From JALYXV01 sp963791545 (GTDB lineage: Bacteria > Actinomycetota > Acidimicrobiia > Acidimicrobiales > Palsa-688): a stretch of DNA of 64,000 nucleotides. The translations under genes and the position numbers were made by a program. The notes beneath the pieces are model-generated. The model did no database searches, was not told where the DNA came from, and saw nothing but the letters and a program-made list of their open reading frames with translations. How positions within the stretch are numbered: position 1 is the stretch's first letter; each line of letters opens with the position of its first letter. Shown here one piece after another: positions 32,523 to 41,502 of this stretch. The stretch is from NCBI GenBank assembly GCA_963791545.1, contig CAWBSR010000002.1:248001-312000 (forward strand). The letters are read 5' to 3'.

Positions 32523-34385
32523 TCAGATTTGAAGGGAGGCCTCCGCCAAGCGGCTCAGGTTCTGGATGATTTCGGCCTTCGGTGCCGCCGGGTCGATCCA
32601 CGCCAGAAGGGCCGGATCGAGGGGAGGGACAGGTACATGGGAGATCAGGGGGTGTAGGGGGCGCTCGTCCGCCTCACCTTCGCCGAGCAGCACCTCCTTG
32701 AGCTTCTCCCCCGGGCGAAGGCCCGTGTAGACGATCTCGATGGGCCGTTCGCTGCGGTCGGCCAGCAAGCGGGCGACATCGTCGATGCGCACCGGCTTGC
32801 CCATGTCAAACACCAGGGCCTCGCCGTTGCGGCCGATGGCGCCGGCCTGAATCACGAGCTCGACGGCCTCCTCGACGGTCATGAAGTAACGGATCACATC
32901 ACGGTCGGTGACGGTGACGGGCCCACCGGCGGCCACTTGGGCCTGGAAGGAGGTGAGGACCGACCCCCGGCTACCGAGGACGTTGCCAAACCGCACGCTG
33001 AGGTACACGCCGTCGGCCCGCTGCGCGGTCCAGGCCGTCAGGCGCTCGCCGAGGCGCTTGCTGTAGCCGAGCACGCTGATCGGATCGGCCGCCTTGTCAG
33101 TCGAGATGTTGACGAAGTGGTTGACGCCTGCTTCTTCAGCCGCCTCGAGGACGCTGAGGGTGCCTTGGACGTTGGTGAGCACGGCTTCGCCGGGATATTG
33201 TTCGAGGAGCGGAAGGTGTTTGAGCGCGGCGGCGTGAAACACCACGTCGGGTCGGTGTTGCATCATGACTCGGCGCACCGCCCCACGGTCGCGAATACAG
33301 AGCAGGACAGTGTCGGGTGTATCGAGCAGCGCCCGCCCTTCGATGGAGAGCTGCACGGCATGCAAGGCGGACTCGTCCCGGTCGACCATGATCAGCTCGG
33401 CTGGCGCGAAGTGGTGGAGTTGGCGGCACAGTTCTGAGCCGATGGAGCCGCCGGCGCCCGTTACGAGGACTTTCCTGCCGGTGAGGTACCCGGCGATGCT
33501 GTCCAGATCCGTCTTTATCTCGTGACGACCCAACAGGTCGGAGGGAGTGACATCGCGGATGTCGCCGACGCCTATCGCATCGCCGAATAGCTCCGAGATT
33601 GGGGGGAGAACCTTGGTGTGAAGGCCGATTTCGGCGACCAGCTTGCTTAGTGAGCCGATGAGGGTCGAGTCGGCACTCGGGATGGCGATGAGCACCATGT
33701 TGGCCTCGTGGGCTGCGGCGACATCAGCGAGCCGGGCTCGGGTTCCCTCCACCGGCACGCCCATGATCCGAAGATTGCGTTTACGCGGGTCATCATCGAG
33801 CAGCGCCACCGGGAGGTAGGGACTGTCGCGGTCACGAAGCATGGCCGAAATGACCTGGACGCCTCCTTCGCCCGCGCCGAACACGACGATTCGCTGGGCT
33901 CCTTCCTGGGAGGGGCGCTTGCGCCGTTCGACGGCCAGGCGACGGACATAGCGGACCGCGCCCATCAGGACCAGGGCGATGAAGCCGGCGATCAGGATTG
34001 TGCTCAGTGGCACCGCACGGTGGCTTAGCGGCACTGCGTCGATGACGAAGAGCGCAGCCGCCGCGATCGCAACCGCCTTGGCCATGCCGGCCACCTCTTC
34101 AAAGCTGCCGTACCACCACCGCCCCACATAGAGGCCGAAGCCGAGCCCGGCAACGACTTGGGCCGCCAGCACCAATGGGAGGAAGGAGGCGAAGCCGGCC
34201 CAGTTGACGGTGCCGAGCTTGAACTCGTTGCGCATAACAACCGCCATCGCCAAGGCTAGGGTCCACGCCAGGAAGTCGATACCGATCTGGGTCGCCAGAG
34301 ATCTTGGGGGCCGGGATCGTGATCTGGCGGCGCCCTTTGTCAGCGCCGAGTCGGAACGGTGCCCGTCAGGGGGACCCAGTCTCAT
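32523..34385 (-). CDS. FlaA1/CapD-type membrane nucleotide-sugar 4,6-dehydratase
   Basis: 620 residues from ATG 34385; a TTG at 34496 would add 37 polar residues. Four transmembrane helices at the N-terminus are followed by a first Rossmann domain (RIVVFGAGEGGVQVISAM) and a second SDR catalytic domain (KVLVTGAGGSIGSELCRQL, HAAALKHLPLLEQ, VNISTDKAADPISVLGYSKRLGE with the Lys of the catalytic motif, RFGNVLGSRGSVL). This two-domain membrane form catalyses UDP-N-acetyl-hexosamine 4,6-dehydration, the first step to N-acetylated 6-deoxy sugars such as bacillosamine or FucNAc. It is on the opposite strand to the autokinase gene and opens the polysaccharide cluster. Confidence 0.92.
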   Translation of the reverse strand: MRLGPPDGHRSDSALTKGAARSRSRPPRSLATQIGIDFLAWTLALAMAVVMRNEFKLGTVNWAGFASFLPLVLAAQVVAGLGFGLYVGRWWYGSFEEVAGMAKAVAIAAAALFVIDAVPLSHRAVPLSTILIAGFIALVLMGAVRYVRRLAVERRKRPSQEGAQRIVVFGAGEGGVQVISAMLRDRDSPYLPVALLDDDPRKRNLRIMGVPVEGTRARLADVAAAHEANMVLIAIPSADSTLIGSLSKLVAEIGLHTKVLPPISELFGDAIGVGDIRDVTPSDLLGRHEIKTDLDSIAGYLTGRKVLVTGAGGSIGSELCRQLHHFAPAELIMVDRDESALHAVQLSIEGRALLDTPDTVLLCIRDRGAVRRVMMQHRPDVVFHAAALKHLPLLEQYPGEAVLTNVQGTLSVLEAAEEAGVNHFVNISTDKAADPISVLGYSKRLGERLTAWTAQRADGVYLSVRFGNVLGSRGSVLTSFQAQVAAGGPVTVTDRDVIRYFMTVEEAVELVIQAGAIGRNGEALVFDMGKPVRIDDVARLLADRSERPIEIVYTGLRPGEKLKEVLLGEGEADERPLHPLISHVPVPPLDPALLAWIDPAAPKAEIIQNLSRLAEASLQI

Positions 34386-34680
34386 GGAGCAAGAGTGTCG
34401 GGGAGACCGTGACTGGGCCGTGACGACCTCGTGCCAGTCCGACCCAGTTTTCGCGAAGATGTCATCGGCAACCTTGTTGAGGATTGTGACAGCCAAGCGA
34501 TGCGTGCTGCCACCACTGAGCGCCTATCTAATCAATCTAGCTGCTCGTCGAGCCGGTCGAATTCACAATTGTAGGCAACGCTGCATAAACGTTGCGCTAA
34601 CAAGGTTCGCGGAGAAGATGGTCGCTTTCGAAATCCGTGCCAAATTGAAACAGGGCCGATCTTGGGGGTGGCGGCCGGAT

Positions 34681-34905
34681 TCAGGGTGTCGTCGTCACGG
34701 TGGTGGTCGTAGGTGCGGGCAGCGTCGTAGGCGCTCGCAGGGGGGCATCCGCCCGGTTGCTGGGTACGCCACCAATCGCGATTCCTAGGATCACGCCGGC
34801 GGCCACAATCGCAGCCAAGTTCTTCCACTGGTGTCGCACCCGGTCGATTGTAGGGCGCACGACGTCGGTCTTCCTCGCAACGCCTAGGATGTCCCAGATG
34901 CCCAC
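34681..34905 (-). CDS. small single-pass membrane protein with Thr/Pro-rich tail
   Basis: 74 residues from GTG 34905 (MGIWDILGVARKTDVVRPTIDRVRHQW). One helix (NLAAIVAAGVILGIAIGG) is followed by a Pro/Thr tail. The start overlaps the opposite-strand autokinase start by some bases (34889 or 34898), so either both messages are leaderless or one start is misplaced; GTG inside DVVRP is a shorter alternative. No family recognised; composition is that of an envelope protein. Confidence 0.5.
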   Translation of the reverse strand: MGIWDILGVARKTDVVRPTIDRVRHQWKNLAAIVAAGVILGIAIGGVPSNRADAPLRAPTTLPAPTTTTVTTTP

Positions 34906-36565
34906 GGATGACGGATCGACCGATCCCGATCTCCGCCACTATCTCCACGTCATACGTCGGCGGAGATGGGTAGTGGCGCTGGCAACCGCTGTCGTGGTCG
35001 TGACGGCGGTGGCGGCCAGCGTCGCCCAGACTTCGGTGTACCAGGCGACCGCCCAACTGCTGATCACATCGACCGTGAACACCTCCTCGGTGCTTAATCA
35101 GTCAGGTACCCCCAGCGGTCCGTCGGCGCAAGATGTCCAGACGCAGATGCAGATCATCACCAGCCGCCCGGTGAAAGACATCGTCAAGTCTCAGCTCGGG
35201 GTTGCGCCACCGGTTTCGGTATCTCAAGTCGGCCAGACGACCGTCGTACAGGTGCGCGCCTCTTCCACCATCGCCGCCCAGGCCGCCGAGGTCGCCAACG
35301 CCTACGCCAACGCCTACCTCAGCTCTCAGCGGACCCAGGCGCTCAACAACCTGCAAGCCGCGGGCACCCAGATCCAGAGCAAGATCGACGACCTTCAGAG
35401 GCAGATAGATGCCCTTAATGTCCGAGTGGGTGCCGCTCCGGCCAAGGATCAGCAGTCAGTGTTGGCGAATCTGGGCCCGCAGCGCGACACCCTGCTGACC
35501 CAACAGGGCCTCTTCAAGCAGCAACTGGCTCAGCTGCAGCTCAATGCCTCGGTCGCCACCGGCGGGGGCCAGGTCGTCACCCCGGCGGTCACTCCGGCGG
35601 CGCCGTCGTCGCCTCGACCGAGGCGAACCGCCGTGCTGGCCTTGGTGGTCGGGCTCTTGTTCGGTGTCGGTGTCTGCTTCGTGCTCGACTATCTCGACGA
35701 CTCGGTGCGGTCTCGGGAGGACGCAGACCGAGCAACCCACGGCTTACCCGATCTCGGCCTCGTGCCGCGCATTGCCGGCTGGAAGACCGGAGACCAGCCT
35801 CGGATCATCTCGCTCGAGGAGCCCACCTCGCCGGCGGCTGAGGCTTACCGAACCTTGCGAACATCCATCCAGTTTGTCGCTCTCGATCATCCATTGCGGA
35901 TCGTCAGCGTGACTAGCGCCAGCGCCGAGGAGGGTAAGACGACGACGTTGGCCAACTTGGCGGTCGCTTTGGCCCGTGCGGGCGACCGAGTCTGCATGTG
36001 TTGTTGTGATCTTCGCCGTCCTCGAGTGCATGAGTTCTTCGGCCTCACCAACACCGTCGGATTCACCTCGGTCATCCTTGGTCGGGAGTCCATATCAGCG
36101 GCGACTCAAGCGGTCCCCGGGGTAGAGCGACTCTCGTTGCTGGCGTCAGGTCCACTCCCCCCCGACCCGTCGGAGCTGTTGGCGTCTGAGCGGGCCGGCG
36201 AGGTAATTCGTTCTCTTGCCGCGATCTATGATGTCGTCCTTTTGGACTCCCCCCCCGTGCTTCCGGTCACCGACGCCTCCATCATCTCGAACCTTGCTGA
36301 TGCGACCATCCTCGTAGTCAACATGGGCAAGTCGACCCGCCGGGCGATTGGCCGAACCTTGGAAATACTGCATCAAGTCCGTGCCGCTCTCATCGGGACG
36401 GTGCTAAATGGCGTCTCGGAAGATATGTCCGACGGCTACTACCGATACGCCGGCTATTACTCGAGCGGAGCCGGAACGGCAGGGCATACCAACATCGACG
36501 AACCTGGAGAGCAGGACGATCGAGGCCAGGCGGGGCGGCGAACGAAGAAGGCGATAGCCCCGTAG
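34898..36565 (+). CDS. fused Wzz/BY-type tyrosine autokinase for polysaccharide export
   Basis: 555 residues from ATG 34898 (or 34889). A Wzz domain lies between two transmembrane helices (~24-45 and ~244-266) with periplasmic helices (AAGTQIQSKIDDLQRQIDAL, GLFKQQLAQLQLN). The cytoplasmic kinase domain has Walker A ASAEEGKTTT (~340), an unusual Walker A' VCMCCCDLRRP, Walker B DVVLLDSPP (~444) and a C-terminal tyrosine cluster YYRYAGYYSS (~513). Such proteins set glycan chain length and co-ordinate assembly by trans-autophosphorylation of the tyrosines. In actinobacteria, fusion of both parts in one chain is common. The cluster has no recognisable Wzy or Wzx. Confidence 0.92.
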   Translation: MPTDDGSTDPDLRHYLHVIRRRRWVVALATAVVVVTAVAASVAQTSVYQATAQLLITSTVNTSSVLNQSGTPSGPSAQDVQTQMQIITSRPVKDIVKSQLGVAPPVSVSQVGQTTVVQVRASSTIAAQAAEVANAYANAYLSSQRTQALNNLQAAGTQIQSKIDDLQRQIDALNVRVGAAPAKDQQSVLANLGPQRDTLLTQQGLFKQQLAQLQLNASVATGGGQVVTPAVTPAAPSSPRPRRTAVLALVVGLLFGVGVCFVLDYLDDSVRSREDADRATHGLPDLGLVPRIAGWKTGDQPRIISLEEPTSPAAEAYRTLRTSIQFVALDHPLRIVSVTSASAEEGKTTTLANLAVALARAGDRVCMCCCDLRRPRVHEFFGLTNTVGFTSVILGRESISAATQAVPGVERLSLLASGPLPPDPSELLASERAGEVIRSLAAIYDVVLLDSPPVLPVTDASIISNLADATILVVNMGKSTRRAIGRTLEILHQVRAALIGTVLNGVSEDMSDGYYRYAGYYSSGAGTAGHTNIDEPGEQDDRGQAGRRTKKAIAP

Positions 36566-36821
36566 ACCATCGACGAGTAACCGCGGTCCTTGAGCGAGCT
36601 AGAGGGTGCGCCGCCCAGAGATCTCAGGGGGTTCTTGATTCGGCTCCAGACACGACGGGACGTGGTCCGCCGCTCTACCTGGCATAGGGAAGAGAAGGCG
36701 ATGTTGCACTCGACCACGCCAGCCCTGACGCGACACAAGGTCAGCACCAGTTCCATGACAATGACGGCTAGTATCCGCCGGACCCCGATATGTATGTCCT
36801 CGTTTCTCGCCATTTCGTGAG

Positions 36822-37694
36822 GTGAGAATCCATCTCACCGGTGGAAGTGGCTTCTTGGGCGGTTTCGTGCTTCCCCGTCTGGTGGCCGCCGGCCATGAGG
36901 TATTCGCTTTGGCTCGGAGCCCGCAGGCCGCGGCACGGGTGTCGGCGCTCGGGGCTACGCCCGTCGTCGCAGATCTCGACGACCCCGCCGCCCTCGATTC
37001 GGCGTTCGGGACGAGCCGGGCTGAAGCCCTGGTTAATGTCGCCTCCCTCGGTTTCGGCCATGCCCCCGCCATCCTGGCCGCCGCCGAGGATGCCGGACTG
37101 CGGCGGGCGGTGTTCGTGTCGACCACCGCCATTTTCACCACACTCAATGCCGCGTCCAAGTCGATCAGGGTGGCAGCAGAGGAAGCCATCCGAGCGTCGG
37201 CTCTTGACTGGACGATCATGCGTCCGACGATGATCTACGGAACGCCCGAGGACCGCAACATGTGGCGGCTGCTGCGCTTCGTCCGCCGGTGCCCCATTGT
37301 GCCCCTCCCCGACGGGGGCACCAGCCTGCTGCAACCGGTCCATGTGGATGACGTGGCCGGCGCCATCCTGATGGCTCTTGGCTGCCCGGGGGCCATCGGC
37401 CGGTCATACGACCTGGCCGGCCCGGTGCCGCTCCGGTTGGCCCAGGTAGTCGAGCAAGCGGCCGCCGCGGTGGGCCGGCGCCCTCACCTGCAACCGGTCC
37501 CTGCCCGCCCGATTGTCTCGGTCCTACAGGCGTTGGAATCGGCCGGTCACCGGGCGCCGATCCGGGCCGAACAGGTGAAGCGACTGTTGGAGGACAAGGC
37601 TTTCGACATCAGTGCCGCCCGTCGCGACCTGCACTTCGCCCCCGTCCGCTTCGACCAAGGCATCACGGCCGAGGCGAGGATGGCACCCCGATGA
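36822..37694 (+). CDS. NAD(P)-dependent epimerase/dehydratase (extended or atypical SDR)
   Basis: 290 residues from GTG 36822. The Rossmann nucleotide site is VRIHLTGGSGFLGGFVLPRL; catalytic-region segments are FVSTTAIFTT and the substrate region RPTMIYGTPEDRNMWRLL. HVDDVAGAILMAL and SYDLAGPVPLRLAQV are typical of the C-terminal lobe. The catalytic YxxxK motif is not obvious (the expected place reads LNAASKSIRVAA), so it may be an atypical SDR that binds NAD(P) without classic catalysis. It is coupled to the heparinase-like gene by ATGA. A role in sugar-nucleotide modification is inferred from context. Confidence 0.85.
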   Translation: MRIHLTGGSGFLGGFVLPRLVAAGHEVFALARSPQAAARVSALGATPVVADLDDPAALDSAFGTSRAEALVNVASLGFGHAPAILAAAEDAGLRRAVFVSTTAIFTTLNAASKSIRVAAEEAIRASALDWTIMRPTMIYGTPEDRNMWRLLRFVRRCPIVPLPDGGTSLLQPVHVDDVAGAILMALGCPGAIGRSYDLAGPVPLRLAQVVEQAAAAVGRRPHLQPVPARPIVSVLQALESAGHRAPIRAEQVKRLLEDKAFDISAARRDLHFAPVRFDQGITAEARMAPR

Positions 37695-39397
37695 CTCTTG
37701 CGACAAACGGCCGGGAAGCCCTGCTGCTGGGCCGGACGGTAGCTCATCTGGCGCCCGCCCAGGTAGGGCACCGGCTCAGGTTGCGGGCAGCCAAGGCGGC
37801 CCTGGCGCGGTGGCCGGACCGCGTCGAGCATCGCTGGCGCCAGCCGGCCGGTCCTCCGGTGTGGCCCCAGTCGTTCGTCGCCATCGACCGGGACCTGGAC
37901 GTCGGCCGACCGTCGCCCGAGGACAACGCCAAGGGGACGTTCGAGTTCATGGCCGACCGCCGCCATCTCGGTGACCCGATCGATTGGCGTCCGGACAACA
38001 CGTCGCAGTTGTGGCGCTACCACCTGCACTATTGGGAGTGGGCATGGCCGTTGGCCGGCCAGACGGACCCGGAGTGGGCCCAGGCCAACTTCGAACGGTT
38101 ATGGCGAAGTTGGCGGCAGGGCACCAGATTCGGCCGGTGGGACGAGTGGTCACCCTATGTGGTGTCGATACGAGTATGGGTGCTGTGCAATCTTTTCGGT
38201 CCACTGGCGGCCGGAACCAGCCTGGAAGAGCTACTCCTGGCCGACTTGCGACGTCATGCCGGCTTCGTCGCGGCCAATCTCGAGTTGGACGTCGGCGGCA
38301 ACCACCTGATCAAGAACCTGAAGGCCCTCATCGGGTGCGGGGTATTCTTCGGTGACGAGCGGCTGAGCTCGCTCGGCATCGGGCACCTTGAACGCCAACT
38401 TCCGATCCAGGTGCTCGCCGACGGGGGTCACTTCGAGCGCTCGCCTTCCTATCACGCCCAGGTACTCGGCGACCTGCTGGATATTCAAATGCTGCTTGCA
38501 GCCGGAGCCGGGCCGGAGGTGGCTGGACTGGACAGCACCATTGCCCGGATGCGGGGCTGGCTAGCCACCATGCTGCTCCCCGACGGCGACGTTCCGCCGC
38601 TCAACGACTCCACCGTGGTGGGCCCGGCCCGGCTGCGCGCTCTGGGGGTGGCGATGCCTCGATCGGGCCGGCTCGCAGTCCTGGCGGCTTCGGGTTACGC
38701 CGTCATCCGGGCCGATGATCGGTTGCATCTGGTGGTCGACGTCGGGCCGCCGTGCCCGCCGCAACTGCCGGCCCACGCCCAGGCCGACTGCCTGACCTTC
38801 GAGCTTGCCATCGACGGGCGCCGATTCATCGTCGACCCGGGCACCTCCACCTACGAGCCCGGTGCCCGGCGGGCTTGGGAACGTTCCACCACCGCCCACA
38901 ACACCGTGGCAGTCGACAATGCGGACCAGACCGAACTATGGGGCACCTTCCGCGCTGCCCGGCTGGCCCACGCCTTCCTGGAACAGGCCACTGACGACGG
39001 GACATGTGTCACGGTCACCGGATCCCACGATGGTTACCGCCGGCTGGCGGGGCGGCCCTGGCATCGAAGATCCTGGGAGATGATCCCGGACCGGCTGATC
39101 ATCCGCGATCAGGTGACCGGGACGGGGACCCACAACCTGCGGGCCCGCTGGCAGCTGGCTCCTGGGGTCGAGGCCACAATCACGGGCGCCCGGTCCATCC
39201 GGGCGGGCGCGGCAGTCATCTCTATTGCCGCGCCCGACGAGGCGCAGTTGCGGATCTTGCCCGCCGGGAGCTGTCCAGGCGGGGTGGCGATGGACTTCGG
39301 TGAGTCTGAGCCGGCCGCCGCCATCGAGTTGGCGCTCCACGCCACGCTGCCGGTGGCCTGGACCACCACCATCGACCTTGAGGACGGACCTAGTTGA
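37691..39397 (+). CDS. heparinase II/III-like polysaccharide lyase protein
   Basis: 568 residues from ATG 37691. An N-terminal alpha/alpha toroid (WRYHLHYWEWAWPL, NHLIKNLKALIGCGVFFGDERL, GGHFERSPSYHAQVLGDLLD) precedes the heparinase II/III-like beta-sandwich (CLTFELAIDGRRFIVDPGTSTYEPG, STTAHNTVAVDNADQTELWGTF). Known members cleave uronic-acid polymers by beta-elimination. No signal peptide is seen, so it probably acts in the cytosol or at the membrane on lipid-linked precursors rather than on external glycan. It overlaps the epimerase and the bi-domain oxidoreductase by 4 bp on each side. Exact substrate unknown. Confidence 0.88.
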   Translation: MTLATNGREALLLGRTVAHLAPAQVGHRLRLRAAKAALARWPDRVEHRWRQPAGPPVWPQSFVAIDRDLDVGRPSPEDNAKGTFEFMADRRHLGDPIDWRPDNTSQLWRYHLHYWEWAWPLAGQTDPEWAQANFERLWRSWRQGTRFGRWDEWSPYVVSIRVWVLCNLFGPLAAGTSLEELLLADLRRHAGFVAANLELDVGGNHLIKNLKALIGCGVFFGDERLSSLGIGHLERQLPIQVLADGGHFERSPSYHAQVLGDLLDIQMLLAAGAGPEVAGLDSTIARMRGWLATMLLPDGDVPPLNDSTVVGPARLRALGVAMPRSGRLAVLAASGYAVIRADDRLHLVVDVGPPCPPQLPAHAQADCLTFELAIDGRRFIVDPGTSTYEPGARRAWERSTTAHNTVAVDNADQTELWGTFRAARLAHAFLEQATDDGTCVTVTGSHDGYRRLAGRPWHRRSWEMIPDRLIIRDQVTGTGTHNLRARWQLAPGVEATITGARSIRAGAAVISIAAPDEAQLRILPAGSCPGGVAMDFGESEPAAAIELALHATLPVAWTTTIDLEDGPS

Positions 39398-41487
39398 AGC
39401 AAGTGGTGCAATCCCTCGGCGGTGGGCCGGTGCGGATCGTCGACGTCCCCGCCCCGATCGTCGGCGCCACCGAGGTCCTGGTCCAGACGGTGGCCAGTTT
39501 GGTGTCGGCGGGCACCGAGCGAGCCCTGACTGAGCTGGCCCAGTCGAGCCTGCTGGCCAAGGCCCGCGCCCGCCCAGAACTGGCCCGCCAAGTGATCCGC
39601 AAGGCCCGGACCGAAGGCATCAGCCGCACCTTCCACACGGTGCGCGGCCGTCTCGGCGAGGACCTGGCGCTCGGTTACTCGGCGGCGGGCCTGGCAGTGG
39701 AGGTCGGAGAAGCGGTCGCCGGTATCGCCCCTGGCCAGCTGGTGGCGACGGGGGGCGCGGGGAAGGCCAACCACGCCGAGTGGCAGTCGGTGCCGGCCCT
39801 GCTGTGCAGCCCAGTTCCCGATGGGGTGAGCGCCGAGCAGGCGGCGTTCGCCACTGTCGGATCGATCGCCCTCCACGGCTTTCGTTTGGCGGGTGCAGGG
39901 CCTGGGGCGGACGTCGTGGTAGTGGGGCTGGGCCTGGTGGGGCAGTTGGTGGCTCGGTTGGCCCTGGCCTCCGGCTGCCGGGTCATCGGACTAGACGTCA
40001 CCGCTTTCCCGGTCGAGCGGGCGGCGGCGGCCGGTGTCCCCGCCCTGGTAGACGAGGGGGACGCCACCACCGAAGCGGTCCGAGTCTGGGCGCGGGGACG
40101 TGGCGTCGATGCCGTGGTCATCACCGCCGCCGACCGCTCCTCGAGCGTGATACGCCGGGTGCCCACGCTGTGCCGGGATCAGGCCACCGTGATCGTCGTC
40201 GGCGACGTGGGCCTCGAACTGGAGCGAACCCCGTTCTACGAGAAGGAGCTGGTGCTCCGGGTGGCCCGCTCCTATGGTCCTGGCCGATACGACCGGTCCT
40301 ACGAGGACTGGGGCGTCGACTACCCGATCGGACAGGTCCGGTGGACCGAGGGTCGCAACCAACAGGCAGTCCTCGACCTGCTGGCCGAGGGCCGGCTCCA
40401 TGTGGACGACCTCATCACCCATCGGTTCCCGATAGCCGAGGCAGTGGGCGCGTACGAGCTGATCGAGTCACGGGCCGAGCCCTACCTGGGAATCGTGTTG
40501 ACCTATCCGGCCGACGGACGAGCGCCGGGGCCGATTGTCGTCGCGGCGCCGAAAGGGTCGGCGGACGGGCTTGGTGTGGGCCTGATCGGAGCGGGGGCGT
40601 TCGCCGCATCGGTGCTCGTCCCGGCGCTCCGGGAGGCCGGATTCGGTCGTTTCGTAGCGGTGGCATCCTCCTCGGGACTCTCGGCGCGACGCTTGGCCGA
40701 GGGAGCCGGCTTCGAGCGGGCGGTGTCGGGGGCCGATGCCGTCATCGACGATCCCGACGTTGGCGTGGTGGTCATCGCCACCCCCCACGACAGCCACGCC
40801 GATTTCGTCATCCGGGCGCTGAGGGCCGGCAAGCACGTCTGGTGCGAGAAGCCGTTGGCCCTCACGGAAGACGAGCTGGACGAGGTGGAATCAGCCTTCC
40901 ACGAGGCGGGCTCCGTCCTCTACGTGGGTTTCAATCGCAGGAAGTCGCCGGCGATTGAAGAGGTATGCCGGCAACTGTCTGGTGTCCAGGGGCCGGTCGT
41001 CATCGACTATCGGGTGAGCGCTGGGCCGGTACCGAAGGGGCATTGGTATGGCGATCGGCGCCAGGGTGGCCGGCTGCTGGGCGAGGTTTGTCACTTCGTC
41101 GACACCTGCGCGGCGATTGCCGGACCCATCTGTGACGCCCGGGTTTTGGCTTCGATCGGTGATCACGAACTGGCTTTGGCCGACAGTTTCGTCGTCAGCC
41201 TCCGACACGAAAATTGGTCGCTGTCCGCCATCAGCTACGCCGCCAACGGCCACCAGGGCACCGAGAAGGAGCGGATCGAGATTCTCGGCCGTGGCCACAC
41301 CGCCACGATCGCGGACTTCCGGGCGCTCACCGTCGATGGGCGGTCGCAAAGACTCGGTGGTCAGGACAAGGGCCACCGGGCCTTGGCCAGTGCATTCCAC
41401 GAAGCGGTGCGGCGGGGAGAGCCGGCCCAGGTAGGAATCGAGAGTTCACGCGCAATGCTCCGGGCGGCGGCGACGCTGAGGATCTGA
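39394..41487 (+). CDS. bi-domain oxidoreductase: MDR alcohol dehydrogenase-like plus Gfo/Idh/MocA
   Basis: 697 residues from TTG 39394 overlapping the previous stop (TTGA). Residues 1-~375 are a medium-chain dehydrogenase fold with Rossmann site VVVVGLGLVGQLVARLA, but the usual catalytic-zinc Cys and structural four-Cys lobe are absent. Residues ~390-697 are Gfo/Idh/MocA-type: GVGLIGAGAFAASVLVPALREAG, VVIATPHDSHADFVIRAL, KHVWCEKPLALTEDEL with the EKP Lys, and GGRLLGEVCHFVDTCAAIAG with His near the catalytic position. Two NAD-binding domains in one chain suggest a coupled oxidation and reduction or epimerisation of a sugar. Next to heparinase-like and WecB genes, it recurs in surface-glycan clusters. 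Function uncharacterised. Confidence 0.9.
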   Translation: MKQVVQSLGGGPVRIVDVPAPIVGATEVLVQTVASLVSAGTERALTELAQSSLLAKARARPELARQVIRKARTEGISRTFHTVRGRLGEDLALGYSAAGLAVEVGEAVAGIAPGQLVATGGAGKANHAEWQSVPALLCSPVPDGVSAEQAAFATVGSIALHGFRLAGAGPGADVVVVGLGLVGQLVARLALASGCRVIGLDVTAFPVERAAAAGVPALVDEGDATTEAVRVWARGRGVDAVVITAADRSSSVIRRVPTLCRDQATVIVVGDVGLELERTPFYEKELVLRVARSYGPGRYDRSYEDWGVDYPIGQVRWTEGRNQQAVLDLLAEGRLHVDDLITHRFPIAEAVGAYELIESRAEPYLGIVLTYPADGRAPGPIVVAAPKGSADGLGVGLIGAGAFAASVLVPALREAGFGRFVAVASSSGLSARRLAEGAGFERAVSGADAVIDDPDVGVVVIATPHDSHADFVIRALRAGKHVWCEKPLALTEDELDEVESAFHEAGSVLYVGFNRRKSPAIEEVCRQLSGVQGPVVIDYRVSAGPVPKGHWYGDRRQGGRLLGEVCHFVDTCAAIAGPICDARVLASIGDHELALADSFVVSLRHENWSLSAISYAANGHQGTEKERIEILGRGHTATIADFRALTVDGRSQRLGGQDKGHRALASAFHEAVRRGEPAQVGIESSRAMLRAAATLRI

Positions 41488-41502
41488 CGGCCTGGAACGG
41501 CT

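Noticed and set aside
36457..36813. Minus-strand frame overlapping the autokinase C-terminus and the following gap
   Set aside because: It is antisense to the kinase's end for a third of its length and shows no family.
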